Origin: CAIUGU01 sp040080215 | GTDB lineage: Bacteria; Pseudomonadota; Gammaproteobacteria; Steroidobacterales; Steroidobacteraceae | Assembly: GCA_040080215.1 (NCBI GenBank) | Contig: JBEBIT010000019.1 | Coordinates: 1-50,648 of the forward strand | Direction of reading: 5' to 3' | DNA: 50,648 nucleotides | In this document: in pieces, positions 40,887-49,626 of the stretch | How positions within the stretch are numbered: the first letter of the stretch is position 1 | Layout: every line of letters begins with the position of its first letter | Made by a program: the position numbers and the translations under genes | Notes under the pieces: model-generated | Databases searched by the model: none | Seen by the model: the letters and a program-made list of their open reading frames with translations, nothing else | What the model was told of the DNA's origin: nothing

Positions 40887-40966
40887 TCGCTCTGCAGGGA
40901 TTCAAGGGAAAGTTTTTCCGCAGGGCATCATCCGTGCCCCGCCGCAAATGGCGCGATCAGCGCGGT

Positions 40967-41674
40967 TCAGGTTGAGGCGTCTTTCCTGAACGCAAGATCC
41001 CATACTCCGTGGCCGAGCCGCTGCCCGCGACGCTCGAAGCGGGTGATGGGGCGCTCACTGTGGCGATCCACATAGAGTGTTTCACCTGCAAGGTTCTTGA
41101 GCTCAGGGAATGACTGCAACACGGCCAGCATGTGCTCGGCATAGGGCTGCCAGTCAGTCGCGAGTCTCAACTCGCCGCCGGGCTTCAGTGCGCGCAACAG
41201 ACGCTCGACAAACGCGGGCTGGATCAGGCGACGCTTGTGGTGGCGCTTCTTCGGCCAGGGATCCGGAAAGAAAATGTGGATCGCGGTCAGGCTGCCTGCG
41301 GGCAACTGTCGCTCGAGTACCTCGACGGCATCGTGGCAAATGACCTTGAGGTTGCGCAGGTTCTCTGCGTGGGCCTTGAGGAGTAGATGACCCACACCCG
41401 AGCGATGGACCTCCGCGCCAATGCAGTCGACATCGGGATGGGCGGCTGCGTAGGCCGCCAGCGCATCACCGGTACCGAAGCCGATCTCGAGGAGCCGGTC
41501 GGCCGTGCGCCCGAAGACGGTATCGAGGTCGATCAGTGCCGGCGAATAGTCGATGCCATAGCCAGGCCACAACTCCGTCAGCGCACGCTCCTGCGCGCCA
41601 GTCAGCCGTCCTTCGCGCAACACGAAGCTGCGAATGCGACGGTGCGGCCGTTCAGGTGCGTCGGGGGCGTTCAA
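40967..41674 (-). CDS. trmB: tRNA (guanine(46)-N7)-methyltransferase
   Basis: A 235-residue SAM enzyme for m7G46 in tRNA variable loops. RRIRSFVLREGRLTGAQ, LLEIGFGTGDALAA (SAM), IHIFFPDPWPKKRHHKRRLIQP (catalytic/tRNA motif) and the C-terminal TRFERRGQRLGHGVWDLAF are characteristic. It begins with a TTG at 41674; no better start exists in frame. It follows the COG0523 gene by 21 bases. Confidence 0.95.
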   Translation of the reverse strand: MNAPDAPERPHRRIRSFVLREGRLTGAQERALTELWPGYGIDYSPALIDLDTVFGRTADRLLEIGFGTGDALAAYAAAHPDVDCIGAEVHRSGVGHLLLKAHAENLRNLKVICHDAVEVLERQLPAGSLTAIHIFFPDPWPKKRHHKRRLIQPAFVERLLRALKPGGELRLATDWQPYAEHMLAVLQSFPELKNLAGETLYVDRHSERPITRFERRGQRLGHGVWDLAFRKDAST

Positions 41675-41695
41675 GCGGGAATCACGCGGCAGCGA

Positions 41696-42856
41696 TCAGG
41701 CGTCAGTCGGAGGGCGCTGTGCTCGCAGCCGTGCTGCTGCCGTGCGCTGCGCTACGCGGTCGAGCAGGGAGACCATCTCCTCGAGGTCCTGCCGCTTCAT
41801 GCCTTCGGTGATGAAGACGATGCGCGTCCTGCGGTCGTCATCCGGCCAGCGATCGAGCCACACGAGGTTATGCAGCAGATGCTGTGCACCGTGGATGACG
41901 GCCGGCCGGTCGGGCTCCTCCGCCACGTGAACCAATCCTTTCAATCGGAGCAGCCCCGGTCCCAGGTTGTTCTCGACGGCCGCGAGCAGCAATTCGAGTC
42001 CGTACAACGTCGTCGGTTCGTCGCGCGTGAGGCAGAAAGACGCAATCTTCGCATGCGAGTGGGCACGGGACGGGCCTTGGTCAACCAGCGGGGCCTTGAG
42101 CTGGTCCGCGTCGGTGGCAGGCAGGTAAGCTGCTTCGTTCAGCCACGCAGCCGCATCTGCTTGACCGCGTTCGAGCGTGAAACCGGTCGTGCGCAGCATC
42201 TTGATGGGATCGATGTCAGGGTCGTCGACACGATGCACGCGTGCAGCCGGGTTCAGCAGCTTGAGTCGCTGACGCAGTTCGGCCTCTCGCGCGACAGCCT
42301 GCGATGGGTCCATGAGGTCCAGCTTGCTGATCAGGATCTGGTCGGCCAACGCGACCTGCCGTACTGCCTCGTCGTGTCGCTCGAACGTGCTGAGGTAGTT
42401 CACGGCATCGACGATCGCCACCACGGAGCCGAGGCGATACAAGCCTTCCAGAGTGGGGTCCGACAGGAACGCCTGCAGGACAGGCCGCGGATCCGCGAGA
42501 CCAGACGTCTCGATCACGACGTGATCGAACGGAATGATCTCGCCTGCAGCACGCGCGTGGTAAAGCCGGTTCATCGTGCCGATCAGGTCGCCGAACACGG
42601 TGCAGCAGAGACAGCCGTTCTCAAGCAGCGTGATCTGGTCGTTGCTCGTCTCCGTGAGCAGGTGGTCGAGCCCGACTTCCCCGAACTCGTTGATGACCAC
42701 TGCGGTGTTGGCCATCGCAGGCGAACGCAATGCGCGGTTGAGCAGCGTCGTCTTGCCGCTGCCGAGGAATCCGGTGAGCACGGTCACCGGTGTCCGCTCG
42801 TCGGTGCGCGTCCGGGCAACGGAAATCGCTGGGTCTTGGGGAGCTGCAGGCGTCAC
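41696..42856 (-). CDS. CobW/COG0523 family GTP-binding protein
   Basis: A 386-residue G3E-family GTPase, a putative metal chaperone. Walker A is TVLTGFLGSGKTTLLN, the metal-binding GCLCC sits in LLENGCLCCTVFGDL, Walker B is HVVIETSGLADP, and the SKLD motif is ISKLDL. The CobW_C domain follows (about 270-370). It starts at a GTG (42856) with AAGGAAG upstream. COG0523 members insert or deliver zinc, cobalt or nickel; no Zur box or metalloenzyme neighbour indicates which. Confidence 0.92.
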   Translation of the reverse strand: MTPAAPQDPAISVARTRTDERTPVTVLTGFLGSGKTTLLNRALRSPAMANTAVVINEFGEVGLDHLLTETSNDQITLLENGCLCCTVFGDLIGTMNRLYHARAAGEIIPFDHVVIETSGLADPRPVLQAFLSDPTLEGLYRLGSVVAIVDAVNYLSTFERHDEAVRQVALADQILISKLDLMDPSQAVAREAELRQRLKLLNPAARVHRVDDPDIDPIKMLRTTGFTLERGQADAAAWLNEAAYLPATDADQLKAPLVDQGPSRAHSHAKIASFCLTRDEPTTLYGLELLLAAVENNLGPGLLRLKGLVHVAEEPDRPAVIHGAQHLLHNLVWLDRWPDDDRRTRIVFITEGMKRQDLEEMVSLLDRVAQRTAAARLRAQRPPTDA

Positions 42857-42879
42857 GATCGACTTCCTTCACAAAGGGA

Positions 42880-42904
42880 AGGTCCCCGCTGCTTGCGGGG
42901 ACCT
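42880..42904 (-). terminator. terminator after the beta-hydroxyacid dehydrogenase gene
   Basis: AGGTCCCCGC-loop-GCGGGGACCT is a perfect 10-bp stem 13 bases after the stop, followed leftward by TCCCTTTG. It separates the metabolic cluster from the COG0523-trmB pair. Confidence 0.65.
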
Positions 42905-42917
42905 GATCCGCGCATCT

Positions 42918-43805
42918 TCAGCCCTTGAGGCCGCTGGCGACCGCTTGTTCGTGGGCCATGATGGCCCAGTCCTTCTCCGCGTCGCCGTGCGCGATGGCGC
43001 TCAGCAAGCGGTCGCGACACACGCTGACGCTCGGCAGCGGCACGGCCGCTGTCTCGGCTGCGGCGAGCGCAAGGCTGACATCCTTGAGCGCGAGCGTAGC
43101 CGTGAAACCGACCTTGTCATACGACTTGTCGGCAATGATCGTGGCATAGGCGTTGTAGGCAGGACTCGCGAACATGCCATCGATCAGGATCTCGCGGAAG
43201 AGCGGGCCGGGGGCACCGGACTTTTCCACCAGCGAGAATGCTTCACCCATGGCCTCGATGGCGCACGCGAGCAACATGTTGTTGGCCAGCTTGACGGCCA
43301 GCGCGGCACCCGGTTCTTCGCCAGCAGCGAACAGCCTGCGGCCAATGGATTCCAGCGCAGGACGCGCCTTCTCCGCGGCCGCCGCTGGCCCGGCCACGAT
43401 GATGCCGAGCTTGCCCGCGGTCACCGCTTCAGGACGACCGAGCACCGGCCCCGCGACCAACGCCTGACCAGCCTGCGCATGCCTTGCAGCGAGCGCCCTG
43501 ATCGTCCCCACGGCATGCGTGCCCATCGCGACGTGCACACCGTTCGCAGGCAGGTTGGCGATCAAGCCGTCAGGCCCGTCCGCCACTGCGTTCAATGCCT
43601 TGTCATCTGCGAGCATCGACAGCACCAGTCCATCGGACTGGGCGGCGGCGCTCTTGATCGACGGAGCATGGACGGCGCCACGATCGAGCACCGCCTTCAG
43701 CTTGTCGACGGAGCGGTTGTAGACCACCACTTGATGGCCCGCATCGAGCAGGCGATTTACCATCGCCTGCCCCATGCGGCCGAGACCGATGAAGGCAACC
43801 TTCAA
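42918..43805 (-). CDS. NAD(P)-dependent beta-hydroxyacid dehydrogenase
   Basis: A 295-residue protein of the 3-hydroxyisobutyrate dehydrogenase family. The N-terminal Rossmann motif is VAFIGLGRMGQAMVNRLLDAGH. The substrate motif aligns with AGPVLGRPEAVTAGKL, and the catalytic Lys is in KLANNMLLACAIEAMGEAF. Arg after GLGRM and the VVYNRS loop suggest NADP preference, by inference. Candidates are 3-hydroxyisobutyrate, tartronate semialdehyde and glyoxylate/succinic semialdehyde. It lies 28 bases after the DoxX gene. Confidence 0.85.
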   Translation of the reverse strand: MKVAFIGLGRMGQAMVNRLLDAGHQVVVYNRSVDKLKAVLDRGAVHAPSIKSAAAQSDGLVLSMLADDKALNAVADGPDGLIANLPANGVHVAMGTHAVGTIRALAARHAQAGQALVAGPVLGRPEAVTAGKLGIIVAGPAAAAEKARPALESIGRRLFAAGEEPGAALAVKLANNMLLACAIEAMGEAFSLVEKSGAPGPLFREILIDGMFASPAYNAYATIIADKSYDKVGFTATLALKDVSLALAAAETAAVPLPSVSVCRDRLLSAIAHGDAEKDWAIMAHEQAVASGLKG

Positions 43806-43833
43806 CGGAGTACTCCGTTAGCGCCTGCCTTGA

Positions 43834-44202
43834 TCACGTCGGGTTCATCGCGACAATGGCCGCGCAGAGCGCCCAAAAAAGCGGGTACTCGCAGCCGCCC
43901 AGGTTCCACAGCCACTTGCCTTTGGTGACCTTGAAGACCGAGACGGTAGCGACGAGCATGAACGCAACCGTCAGCCAGGCGGCGATTGAAGTGTAGATGC
44001 CGAGGATCAGCGCAAGGCCAACCACGAATTCGAACAGGATGCCGAAATTGACGAACAGGCCGGGATTCGGATAGCCCGCCGCGGTGAAGAAGCCCAGGGG
44101 GCCCGGACGGAAGGTGATCTTCGCGACTCCGTGGGGAATCAGGAACAGGCCGACAATGAGCCTGAGCAAGACATACCCGTTGCTTAAGTCGAAATTGAAC
44201 AT
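43834..44202 (-). CDS. DoxX family membrane protein
   Basis: A 122-residue protein with four membrane spans. LLRLIVGLFLIPHGVAKI and the later FEFVVGLALILGIYTSIAAWLTVAFML are typical of DoxX. Family members associate with quinone or thiol redox processes, and many have no known role. AAGGGG eight bases upstream supports ATG 44202. Between lpdA and the dehydrogenase gene in one apparent operon. Confidence 0.85.
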   Translation of the reverse strand: MFNFDLSNGYVLLRLIVGLFLIPHGVAKITFRPGPLGFFTAAGYPNPGLFVNFGILFEFVVGLALILGIYTSIAAWLTVAFMLVATVSVFKVTKGKWLWNLGGCEYPLFWALCAAIVAMNPT

Positions 44203-44268
44203 TGCTGATTCCCCTTACTTATTGGAAAGTCGTTTTTACCATCGGAAACGGATTGCCCGCTTAACTCT

Positions 44269-45690
44269 TCAAATGTGCAATACCCTTCCGTATGCGTCAA
44301 GGACAGACTCATGCATGGATTCGGAGATCGTCGGGTGGGGGAACACGGTGCCCATCAGCTCTGCTTCCGTTGATTCCAGCGTCATTGCAGTGACATAGCC
44401 CTGGATCATTTCCGTTACCTCCGCGCCGATCATGTGCGCGCCGAGCAGCTGGCCCGTCTTTGCGGAAAATACCGTCTTGACGAAGCCGTCCGTCTCCCCG
44501 GCCGCGATCGCCTTGCCATTGGCCTTGAGCGGGAACCGGCCTACCTTCACTTCATGGCCTGCCTGCCTGGCCTGTGCCTCGGTAAGCCCGACCGATGCGA
44601 CTTGCGGATGCGCATACGTGCACCCCGGGATGGGCGACTTGAGTGAAGGCGCCTTGACACCTGCAATGTGTTCCACGCAGTGCACACCTTCATGGCTGGC
44701 CTTGTGGGCGAGCCACGGCGCTCCCGCGACATCGCCGATGGCATAGAGACCCGGAACATTCGTGGCGCAATGGCCGTCCGTCACGACGTGGCCGCGGTCG
44801 ACCTTCAGCCCAAGCGCCTCGAGCCCCAGGTTCTCGACGTTGCCTTCAATGCCGACAGCGATCAGAGCCACTTCCGCCTGCAGCGTTTCCGCCTTGCCGC
44901 CGACATCGAGCTGCACGGTGACTCCCGCCTTGTCTTTGGCAACCTTGCCCACTTTCGCACCGATGCGGAACTTGAAGCCCCGCTTCTCGAAGCTCTTCTG
45001 TGCCGCGGCCGAAATCTCTGCATCCTCGACGGGCAGGATGCGGTCGAGCGACTCGATGACGGTGACGTCGGCGCCGAAAGCACGATAGAAACTCGCGAAC
45101 TCGATGCCGATCGCGCCTGAGCCGATGACGACGAGTGACTTCGGCAGGAACTTCGGCGTCATGGCTTCACGGTAGGTCCAGATGCGTTCGCCATCCGGCA
45201 CCATGCCGGCCGCCTGGATGACGCGTGCGCGTGCACCCGTTGCGAGGATCACGGACTTCGCGGTGAGTGTGCGCGAGCCGCCCGCCTTGAGGTCGACGAC
45301 GACATTGGGCGTGGTCTTGCCCTTGGCGAGGCGCGCTGTGCCTTCGATGACTTCGATGCGGTTCTTCTTCATCAGGTAGCCCACGCCGGTGTTGAGCTGC
45401 TTCGCTACATTGCGCGAACGCTGGATCACCTTGGAAAAGTCGAAGTTCGCGCCAGAACACGACAGGCCGTAGTCGCCGAGGTGCGAGAGCTGCTCATAGA
45501 CCTCAGCTGACTTGAGCAGCGCCTTGGTCGGAATGCAGCCCCAGTTGAGGCAGATGCCGCCTAGGCTTTCACGCTCGATGATGGCCGTCTTGAGGCCGAG
45601 CTGCGAAGCGCGGATGGCTGCCACGTAGCCGCCGGGGCCGGAGCCCACGACGATGAGATCGAGATTGTCAGAAGCGCTCGGTTGGTTCAC
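44269..45690 (-). CDS. lpdA: dihydrolipoyl dehydrogenase (E3)
   Basis: A 473-residue flavoenzyme that reoxidises lipoyl groups of 2-oxoacid dehydrogenase complexes. FAD motif VVGSGPGGYVAAIRASQLG; redox disulfide GGICLNWGCIPTK (Cys47, Cys52); NAD motif VVIGSGAIGIEFASFY; C-terminal HPHPTISES with the catalytic His. It starts at GTG 45690. E1-beta and E2 genes are encoded about 3 kb to the right, so this E3 probably serves that complex. Confidence 0.95.
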   Translation of the reverse strand: MNQPSASDNLDLIVVGSGPGGYVAAIRASQLGLKTAIIERESLGGICLNWGCIPTKALLKSAEVYEQLSHLGDYGLSCSGANFDFSKVIQRSRNVAKQLNTGVGYLMKKNRIEVIEGTARLAKGKTTPNVVVDLKAGGSRTLTAKSVILATGARARVIQAAGMVPDGERIWTYREAMTPKFLPKSLVVIGSGAIGIEFASFYRAFGADVTVIESLDRILPVEDAEISAAAQKSFEKRGFKFRIGAKVGKVAKDKAGVTVQLDVGGKAETLQAEVALIAVGIEGNVENLGLEALGLKVDRGHVVTDGHCATNVPGLYAIGDVAGAPWLAHKASHEGVHCVEHIAGVKAPSLKSPIPGCTYAHPQVASVGLTEAQARQAGHEVKVGRFPLKANGKAIAAGETDGFVKTVFSAKTGQLLGAHMIGAEVTEMIQGYVTAMTLESTEAELMGTVFPHPTISESMHESVLDAYGRVLHI

Positions 45691-45757
45691 GATCGGTATG
45701 CTCTGCAGGGGTTGGCTTTAACGAAAAATTCGGGCTTCAGGGTCACGGACAACAACA

Positions 45758-47029
45758 ATGAACGGCAACGACACTCCGCGCGAGCCTGGCAGCGCGTACA
45801 AGTACCTGGTCCTCATCGTCCTGCTGGTCGTCTACCTGTTCAACTACCTCGATCGCCAGCTCGTGTCGATCCTCGCCGAGCCGATCAAGCGCGATCTCGG
45901 GCTGTCCGACACGCAGCTCGGCATGGTCACCGGCTTCGTGTTCGCACTGTTCTACACGACGTTCGGCGTCCCCGTGGCCTGGCTCGCGGACCGCAGGCGC
46001 CGCACGACGATCGTTGCAGTGGCGTGCGGCCTGTGGAGCGGCTTTACCGCGATGTGCGGCTTCGCCGGCAACTTCATCCAGCTCGCGCTCGCGCGCGTGG
46101 GCGTCGGCATCGGCGAAGCGGGTGGCGTGCCGCCGTCGTACTCGATCCTGTCCGACTACTTCCCGCCGAAGAAACGCGGCCTCGCGATGGGCCTCTATTC
46201 CCTCGGTATTCCCTTGGGCACGTTTGCCGGCGGGTTGTACGGTACCTGGGCCGCCCAGCATTACGGCTGGCGCGTCGCGTTCTTCGGTCTCGCGATCCCC
46301 GGACTGCTGATCGCCATCCTGTTGCCCATCCTCGTGCGCGAACCCAAGCGTGGCGGGCTTGATGAAGGCGTTGTGCTGCCCGCGGAACCCGTGAAGCTCG
46401 GCACCGTGGTCGGCGACTTCCTGAAGTCCGCATCGCTCGTGCTGGTGGCGCTCGGCTGCAGTCTCTCGGCCGTCGTCGGCTACAGCCTGATGAGCTGGTC
46501 GCCTGCTTTCCTGATGCGAGTGCAAGGCGCCACGCTTGCCGACATCGGCTCGCTCTACAGTCCGCTGATCGGCATCAGCGTCGCCATCGGCATCGTGGGC
46601 AGCGGCTACATCGTCGACAAGCTCGGCAGCAATAATCCGCGTGCCTACCCGCTCGTGCCGGCTGTCGCCTTCGTGCTGGCGTTCCCCCTCTACCTCATGG
46701 CAATTTCGGCCAAGGACTGGCACACGTCCGTGATGCTGCTCGCCATCCCGCAGGGGTTGACGTTCATGTATCTCGCGCCCGCTGTTGCCGTCATCCAGAA
46801 CCTCGTGCCGCCGGAGCGTCGCAGCACCGCGTCGGCCATGCTGCTGTTCGTGCTGAACCTGCTGGCTGTCGGATGCGGGCCGCTGTACGTCGGTGCTGTG
46901 AGCGACTGGGCGCTCGCGGAGTACGGCAACGAGTCGCTCAGGATTGCGCTCTACGCGCTGATCCCGTTCTTCGTGCTCGGGGTGGGCTGCAATCTCGCCG
47001 CCGCCCGTTCCCTGTCGAAGCGCAAATGA
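45758..47029 (+). CDS. MFS permease (Spinster-like)
   Basis: A 423-residue transporter with 12 predicted spans. YLFNYLDRQLVSILAEPIKRDLGLSDTQLGMVTGFVFALFY and GIGEAGGVPPSYSILSDYFPPKKRGLAMGLYSLGIPLGTFAGG are the two halves of the N-domain signature of the spinster-like group. It is the only rightward gene in the dehydrogenase cluster, between lpdA and the M24 gene. A carboxylate or other catabolic substrate is inferred from context. Confidence 0.88.
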   Translation: MNGNDTPREPGSAYKYLVLIVLLVVYLFNYLDRQLVSILAEPIKRDLGLSDTQLGMVTGFVFALFYTTFGVPVAWLADRRRRTTIVAVACGLWSGFTAMCGFAGNFIQLALARVGVGIGEAGGVPPSYSILSDYFPPKKRGLAMGLYSLGIPLGTFAGGLYGTWAAQHYGWRVAFFGLAIPGLLIAILLPILVREPKRGGLDEGVVLPAEPVKLGTVVGDFLKSASLVLVALGCSLSAVVGYSLMSWSPAFLMRVQGATLADIGSLYSPLIGISVAIGIVGSGYIVDKLGSNNPRAYPLVPAVAFVLAFPLYLMAISAKDWHTSVMLLAIPQGLTFMYLAPAVAVIQNLVPPERRSTASAMLLFVLNLLAVGCGPLYVGAVSDWALAEYGNESLRIALYALIPFFVLGVGCNLAAARSLSKRK

Positions 47030-47064
47030 CAGGGACGGGGAGCGCGGCATGACAGCGACGCGGG

Positions 47065-47080
47065 TCTGACCGGGGTCAGA
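47065..47080. terminator. hairpin between convergent MFS and M24 genes
   Basis: TCTGACC-GG-GGTCAGA is a perfect 7-bp inverted repeat in the 46-base convergent gap. No U-tract follows. Confidence 0.4.
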
Positions 47081-48329
47081 ACACTTCGCAGCCCGGCAGG
47101 CCGCAGGAAATCAGCCGGTCGGACGGGAAGTTCGTGATGATCTGGCAGCTGTCCTTGGTGACGACGACTTCCTCCTCGATGCGCGCCGCGCCCGAGCCGT
47201 CCTCGGCACCGCACCAGGTCTCGAGCGCGAACACCATGCCTTCCTTGAGCGGGCGAGTCTGGCCGTGGTACCGCTTGGAAATGATCGGCCGCTCCCACAG
47301 CGACAAACCCACGCCGTGGCCGTACTGCAGCAGGAACGCCTCGGCTTCGTTGCGATAACCGAATTCCTCGGCGTTCGGCCATACGGCGGCCACTTCATCC
47401 GGCGTGACGCCCGGACGGATCATGTCGATCGACGCCGAGATCCACTTCGATGCCTTCTCGTAGGCTTCGATCTGGTACTTGTTCGGTTCGCCGCAGATGA
47501 AAGTGCGGTAGTAGCAGGTCCGGTAACCGTTGTACGAATGCATGATGTCGAGGAACACCATGTCGCCGGGCTGGATGATGCGATCGGTGAACGTGTGCGA
47601 ATGCGGACGGCCACGCGGCCCGGACACGGAATTCACGCACTCGACGCGCTCCGAACCCAGGCGATACAGGCGGTCATTCGCAATCGCGACGAGTTCGTTC
47701 TCGCGCGTGCCGGGGCGGATGGCCTTGACGATGTCGACATAGGTTGCATCGACCATTGCCGATGCGAGCTTCAGCAGTTCAATCTCGTCCGGCGTCTTCA
47801 CTTCGCGGGCATCGAGCATGGCCTGCTGGCCGTCAACGACTTCGATGCCTTCGGCTTCGAGCGCGCGGATCATCGGCAGCTCCATGATGTCGATACCGAT
47901 CGGCTGGCCCGAGATGCCGAGGTCCGCCATGCCCTTCTTGATCTGGCGGGCGAAGTCGCCCTGGATGCCCATGTTGAGCGGCAGGCCGCCTTGCATCGTG
48001 GAGATGGGCGCTTGCACGTGGTTGGCAATCCACGGCGACGCAATGCGCTTGGCAGGAGCAGCAGGATCCCACAGCAGCGCCGGGCCTTCGGCAGCGGCCA
48101 TCGCATAGCGCATGAACTTGTCGCGCGCCCACTCACCGATGTGCGTGCCGGTCAGGTAGCGGATGTTGTCGAAGTTGAAGCACAGCACCGCGCCGAGGCC
48201 GTTGGCCTTGACCGAATCCTGCGCGCGCTTCAGGCGCTCCTGGATCAGGCGCTGGTAGTCGATGCCGCGTTCCCAATCCTTGGCCTGGGTACCCCAGGAG
48301 GCGACAGCATGTGGGCGGTTGTACTTCAT
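47076..48329 (-). CDS. M24-fold (pita-bread) enzyme with an altered metal site
   Basis: A 417-residue protein of the aminopeptidase P/creatinase fold. An N-terminal creatinase_N-like domain (about 25-165) precedes the pita-bread domain. Of five canonical metal ligands, Asp261, His338, Glu370 and Glu385 are in place, but the second Asp (11 residues after the first) is Cys272. The catalytic His usually seven residues after the ligand His is Trp345 (GHGVGLSLWERP). So it may not be a normal peptidase; the fold also includes creatinase and the DMSP lyase DddP. AGAGG precedes ATG 48329. It follows the E2 gene by ten bases. Confidence 0.82.
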   Translation of the reverse strand: MKYNRPHAVASWGTQAKDWERGIDYQRLIQERLKRAQDSVKANGLGAVLCFNFDNIRYLTGTHIGEWARDKFMRYAMAAAEGPALLWDPAAPAKRIASPWIANHVQAPISTMQGGLPLNMGIQGDFARQIKKGMADLGISGQPIGIDIMELPMIRALEAEGIEVVDGQQAMLDAREVKTPDEIELLKLASAMVDATYVDIVKAIRPGTRENELVAIANDRLYRLGSERVECVNSVSGPRGRPHSHTFTDRIIQPGDMVFLDIMHSYNGYRTCYYRTFICGEPNKYQIEAYEKASKWISASIDMIRPGVTPDEVAAVWPNAEEFGYRNEAEAFLLQYGHGVGLSLWERPIISKRYHGQTRPLKEGMVFALETWCGAEDGSGAARIEEEVVVTKDSCQIITNFPSDRLISCGLPGCEVF

Positions 48330-48339
48330 GGCGATACCT

Positions 48340-49602
48340 CTACAGAAGCAGGCTTAACGGGGCTTCGACGATGGTGCGGAACGCGGCAAGCAACTCGCCC
48401 GCGACCGCGCCGTCAACCACCCGATGATCGACCGACAGCGTGACGGTCAGTTTGCTGGCGAAACGCACGCTGCCGTCGGTAGCCTCTTCGGGACGGCGTT
48501 CCGCGGCACCGACGGCGAGAATGGTTGCCTGTGGCGGGTTCACGATGGCCGAGAACTGGCGGATCCCGTACATGCCGAGGTTCGACACGGTGCCGGTGCC
48601 GCCCTGGTATTCGGCGGGTTTGAGCTTGCGCTCGCGCGCCCGCTTGGCGAGGTCCGAAATCTCCGCGGAAATCGTTGCCAGGCTCTTCAGGTCTGCACTG
48701 CGGACTACCGGCGTGATCAAGCCGCCTTCGATCGCGACAGCCACTCCGATATCCGACCGTTCGTACTGCAGCAGCTTGTCCTCGGCCCAGATGGCGTTCG
48801 CGGCCGGGACTTTCTGCAGTGCAAGCGCGTAGGCCTTGACGATGAAGTCATTGACCGAGATTCGTTTTGGCGTAAGCGTGTTGATCTGCTGGCGCAACGC
48901 GAGCAGTGCTTCGACCGAGACATCGGTGCTCAGGTAGAAGTGAGGAACGGTCTGCTTCGATTCGACCAGGCGCTTCGCGATCGTGCGGCGCATGCCGTCG
49001 AGCGGGATTTCGCGATAGGCGTTGCCGGTGGCAGCGGCTGGTACGGCGGCCGCTTGCGCAGGCTGTGCGCGCTTGATGTCGGCGGCCACGATGCGGCCGT
49101 GCGGCCCCGAACCCTGCAGCGTGCCGAGGTCAACGCCCGCCTCGGCAGCGAGTCGACGCGCAAGCGGCGTGATCTTGGCACCGCTCGGCAGGGTCGCCTT
49201 GCCGAAATTCTTCGGCGGCGACTGCACGGAATTGAACGGATCGATGTCCCGCTTCACGGCAGGCGGTGCCGCAACGGGCTGGGGGGCGGGCGCCGCTGCC
49301 GGAGCGCTCTTTGCAGGAGCCGCGGTCGCTGTCGCGATTTCGCCAGGAGCCGTTTCGATCGACACCTTCCCGTCGGCGGTGATGATGCAGACCACCGCGT
49401 TGACCGGCACGGTCTGGCCCTTCTGGGCGCGGATCTCGGCCAGGATGCCGCCCGCAAGCGCGGGCACTTCCATGGACGTCTTGTCGGTTTCAATCTCGAA
49501 CAGCACGTCGCCTGCGGCGATGGTGTCGCCGACGGACTTGTACCACTTGGCGATGGTGCCTTCCGTTACCGTCTCGCCGAGCTGCGGCATCAATACATTC
49601 AT
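48340..49602 (-). CDS. 2-oxoacid dehydrogenase E2 (dihydrolipoamide acyltransferase)
   Basis: A 420-residue E2 subunit. A single lipoyl domain (1-80, lipoylated Lys41 in IETDKTSMEV) is followed by an Ala/Pro-rich linker, a peripheral subunit-binding domain (ITPLARRLAAEAGVDLGTLQGSGPHGRIV) and the catalytic domain ending with DHRVVDG (His393, Asp397). The single lipoyl domain and its neighbours suit a pyruvate, branched-chain or acetoin-type complex; the acyl specificity cannot be read from the sequence by eye. Same operon as E1-beta (24 bases upstream). Confidence 0.93.
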   Translation of the reverse strand: MNVLMPQLGETVTEGTIAKWYKSVGDTIAAGDVLFEIETDKTSMEVPALAGGILAEIRAQKGQTVPVNAVVCIITADGKVSIETAPGEIATATAAPAKSAPAAAPAPQPVAAPPAVKRDIDPFNSVQSPPKNFGKATLPSGAKITPLARRLAAEAGVDLGTLQGSGPHGRIVAADIKRAQPAQAAAVPAAATGNAYREIPLDGMRRTIAKRLVESKQTVPHFYLSTDVSVEALLALRQQINTLTPKRISVNDFIVKAYALALQKVPAANAIWAEDKLLQYERSDIGVAVAIEGGLITPVVRSADLKSLATISAEISDLAKRARERKLKPAEYQGGTGTVSNLGMYGIRQFSAIVNPPQATILAVGAAERRPEEATDGSVRFASKLTVTLSVDHRVVDGAVAGELLAAFRTIVEAPLSLLL

Positions 49603-49626
49603 GTTCCACTCTTCCCTGCCGGCGCT

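Noticed and set aside
45743..47050. 435-residue frame antisense to the MFS gene, and similar frames at 41387-42928 (+), 32677-33750 (-) and 24378-25508 (-)
   Set aside because: Each lies fully opposite a gene with clear family motifs and shows the same shadow composition.
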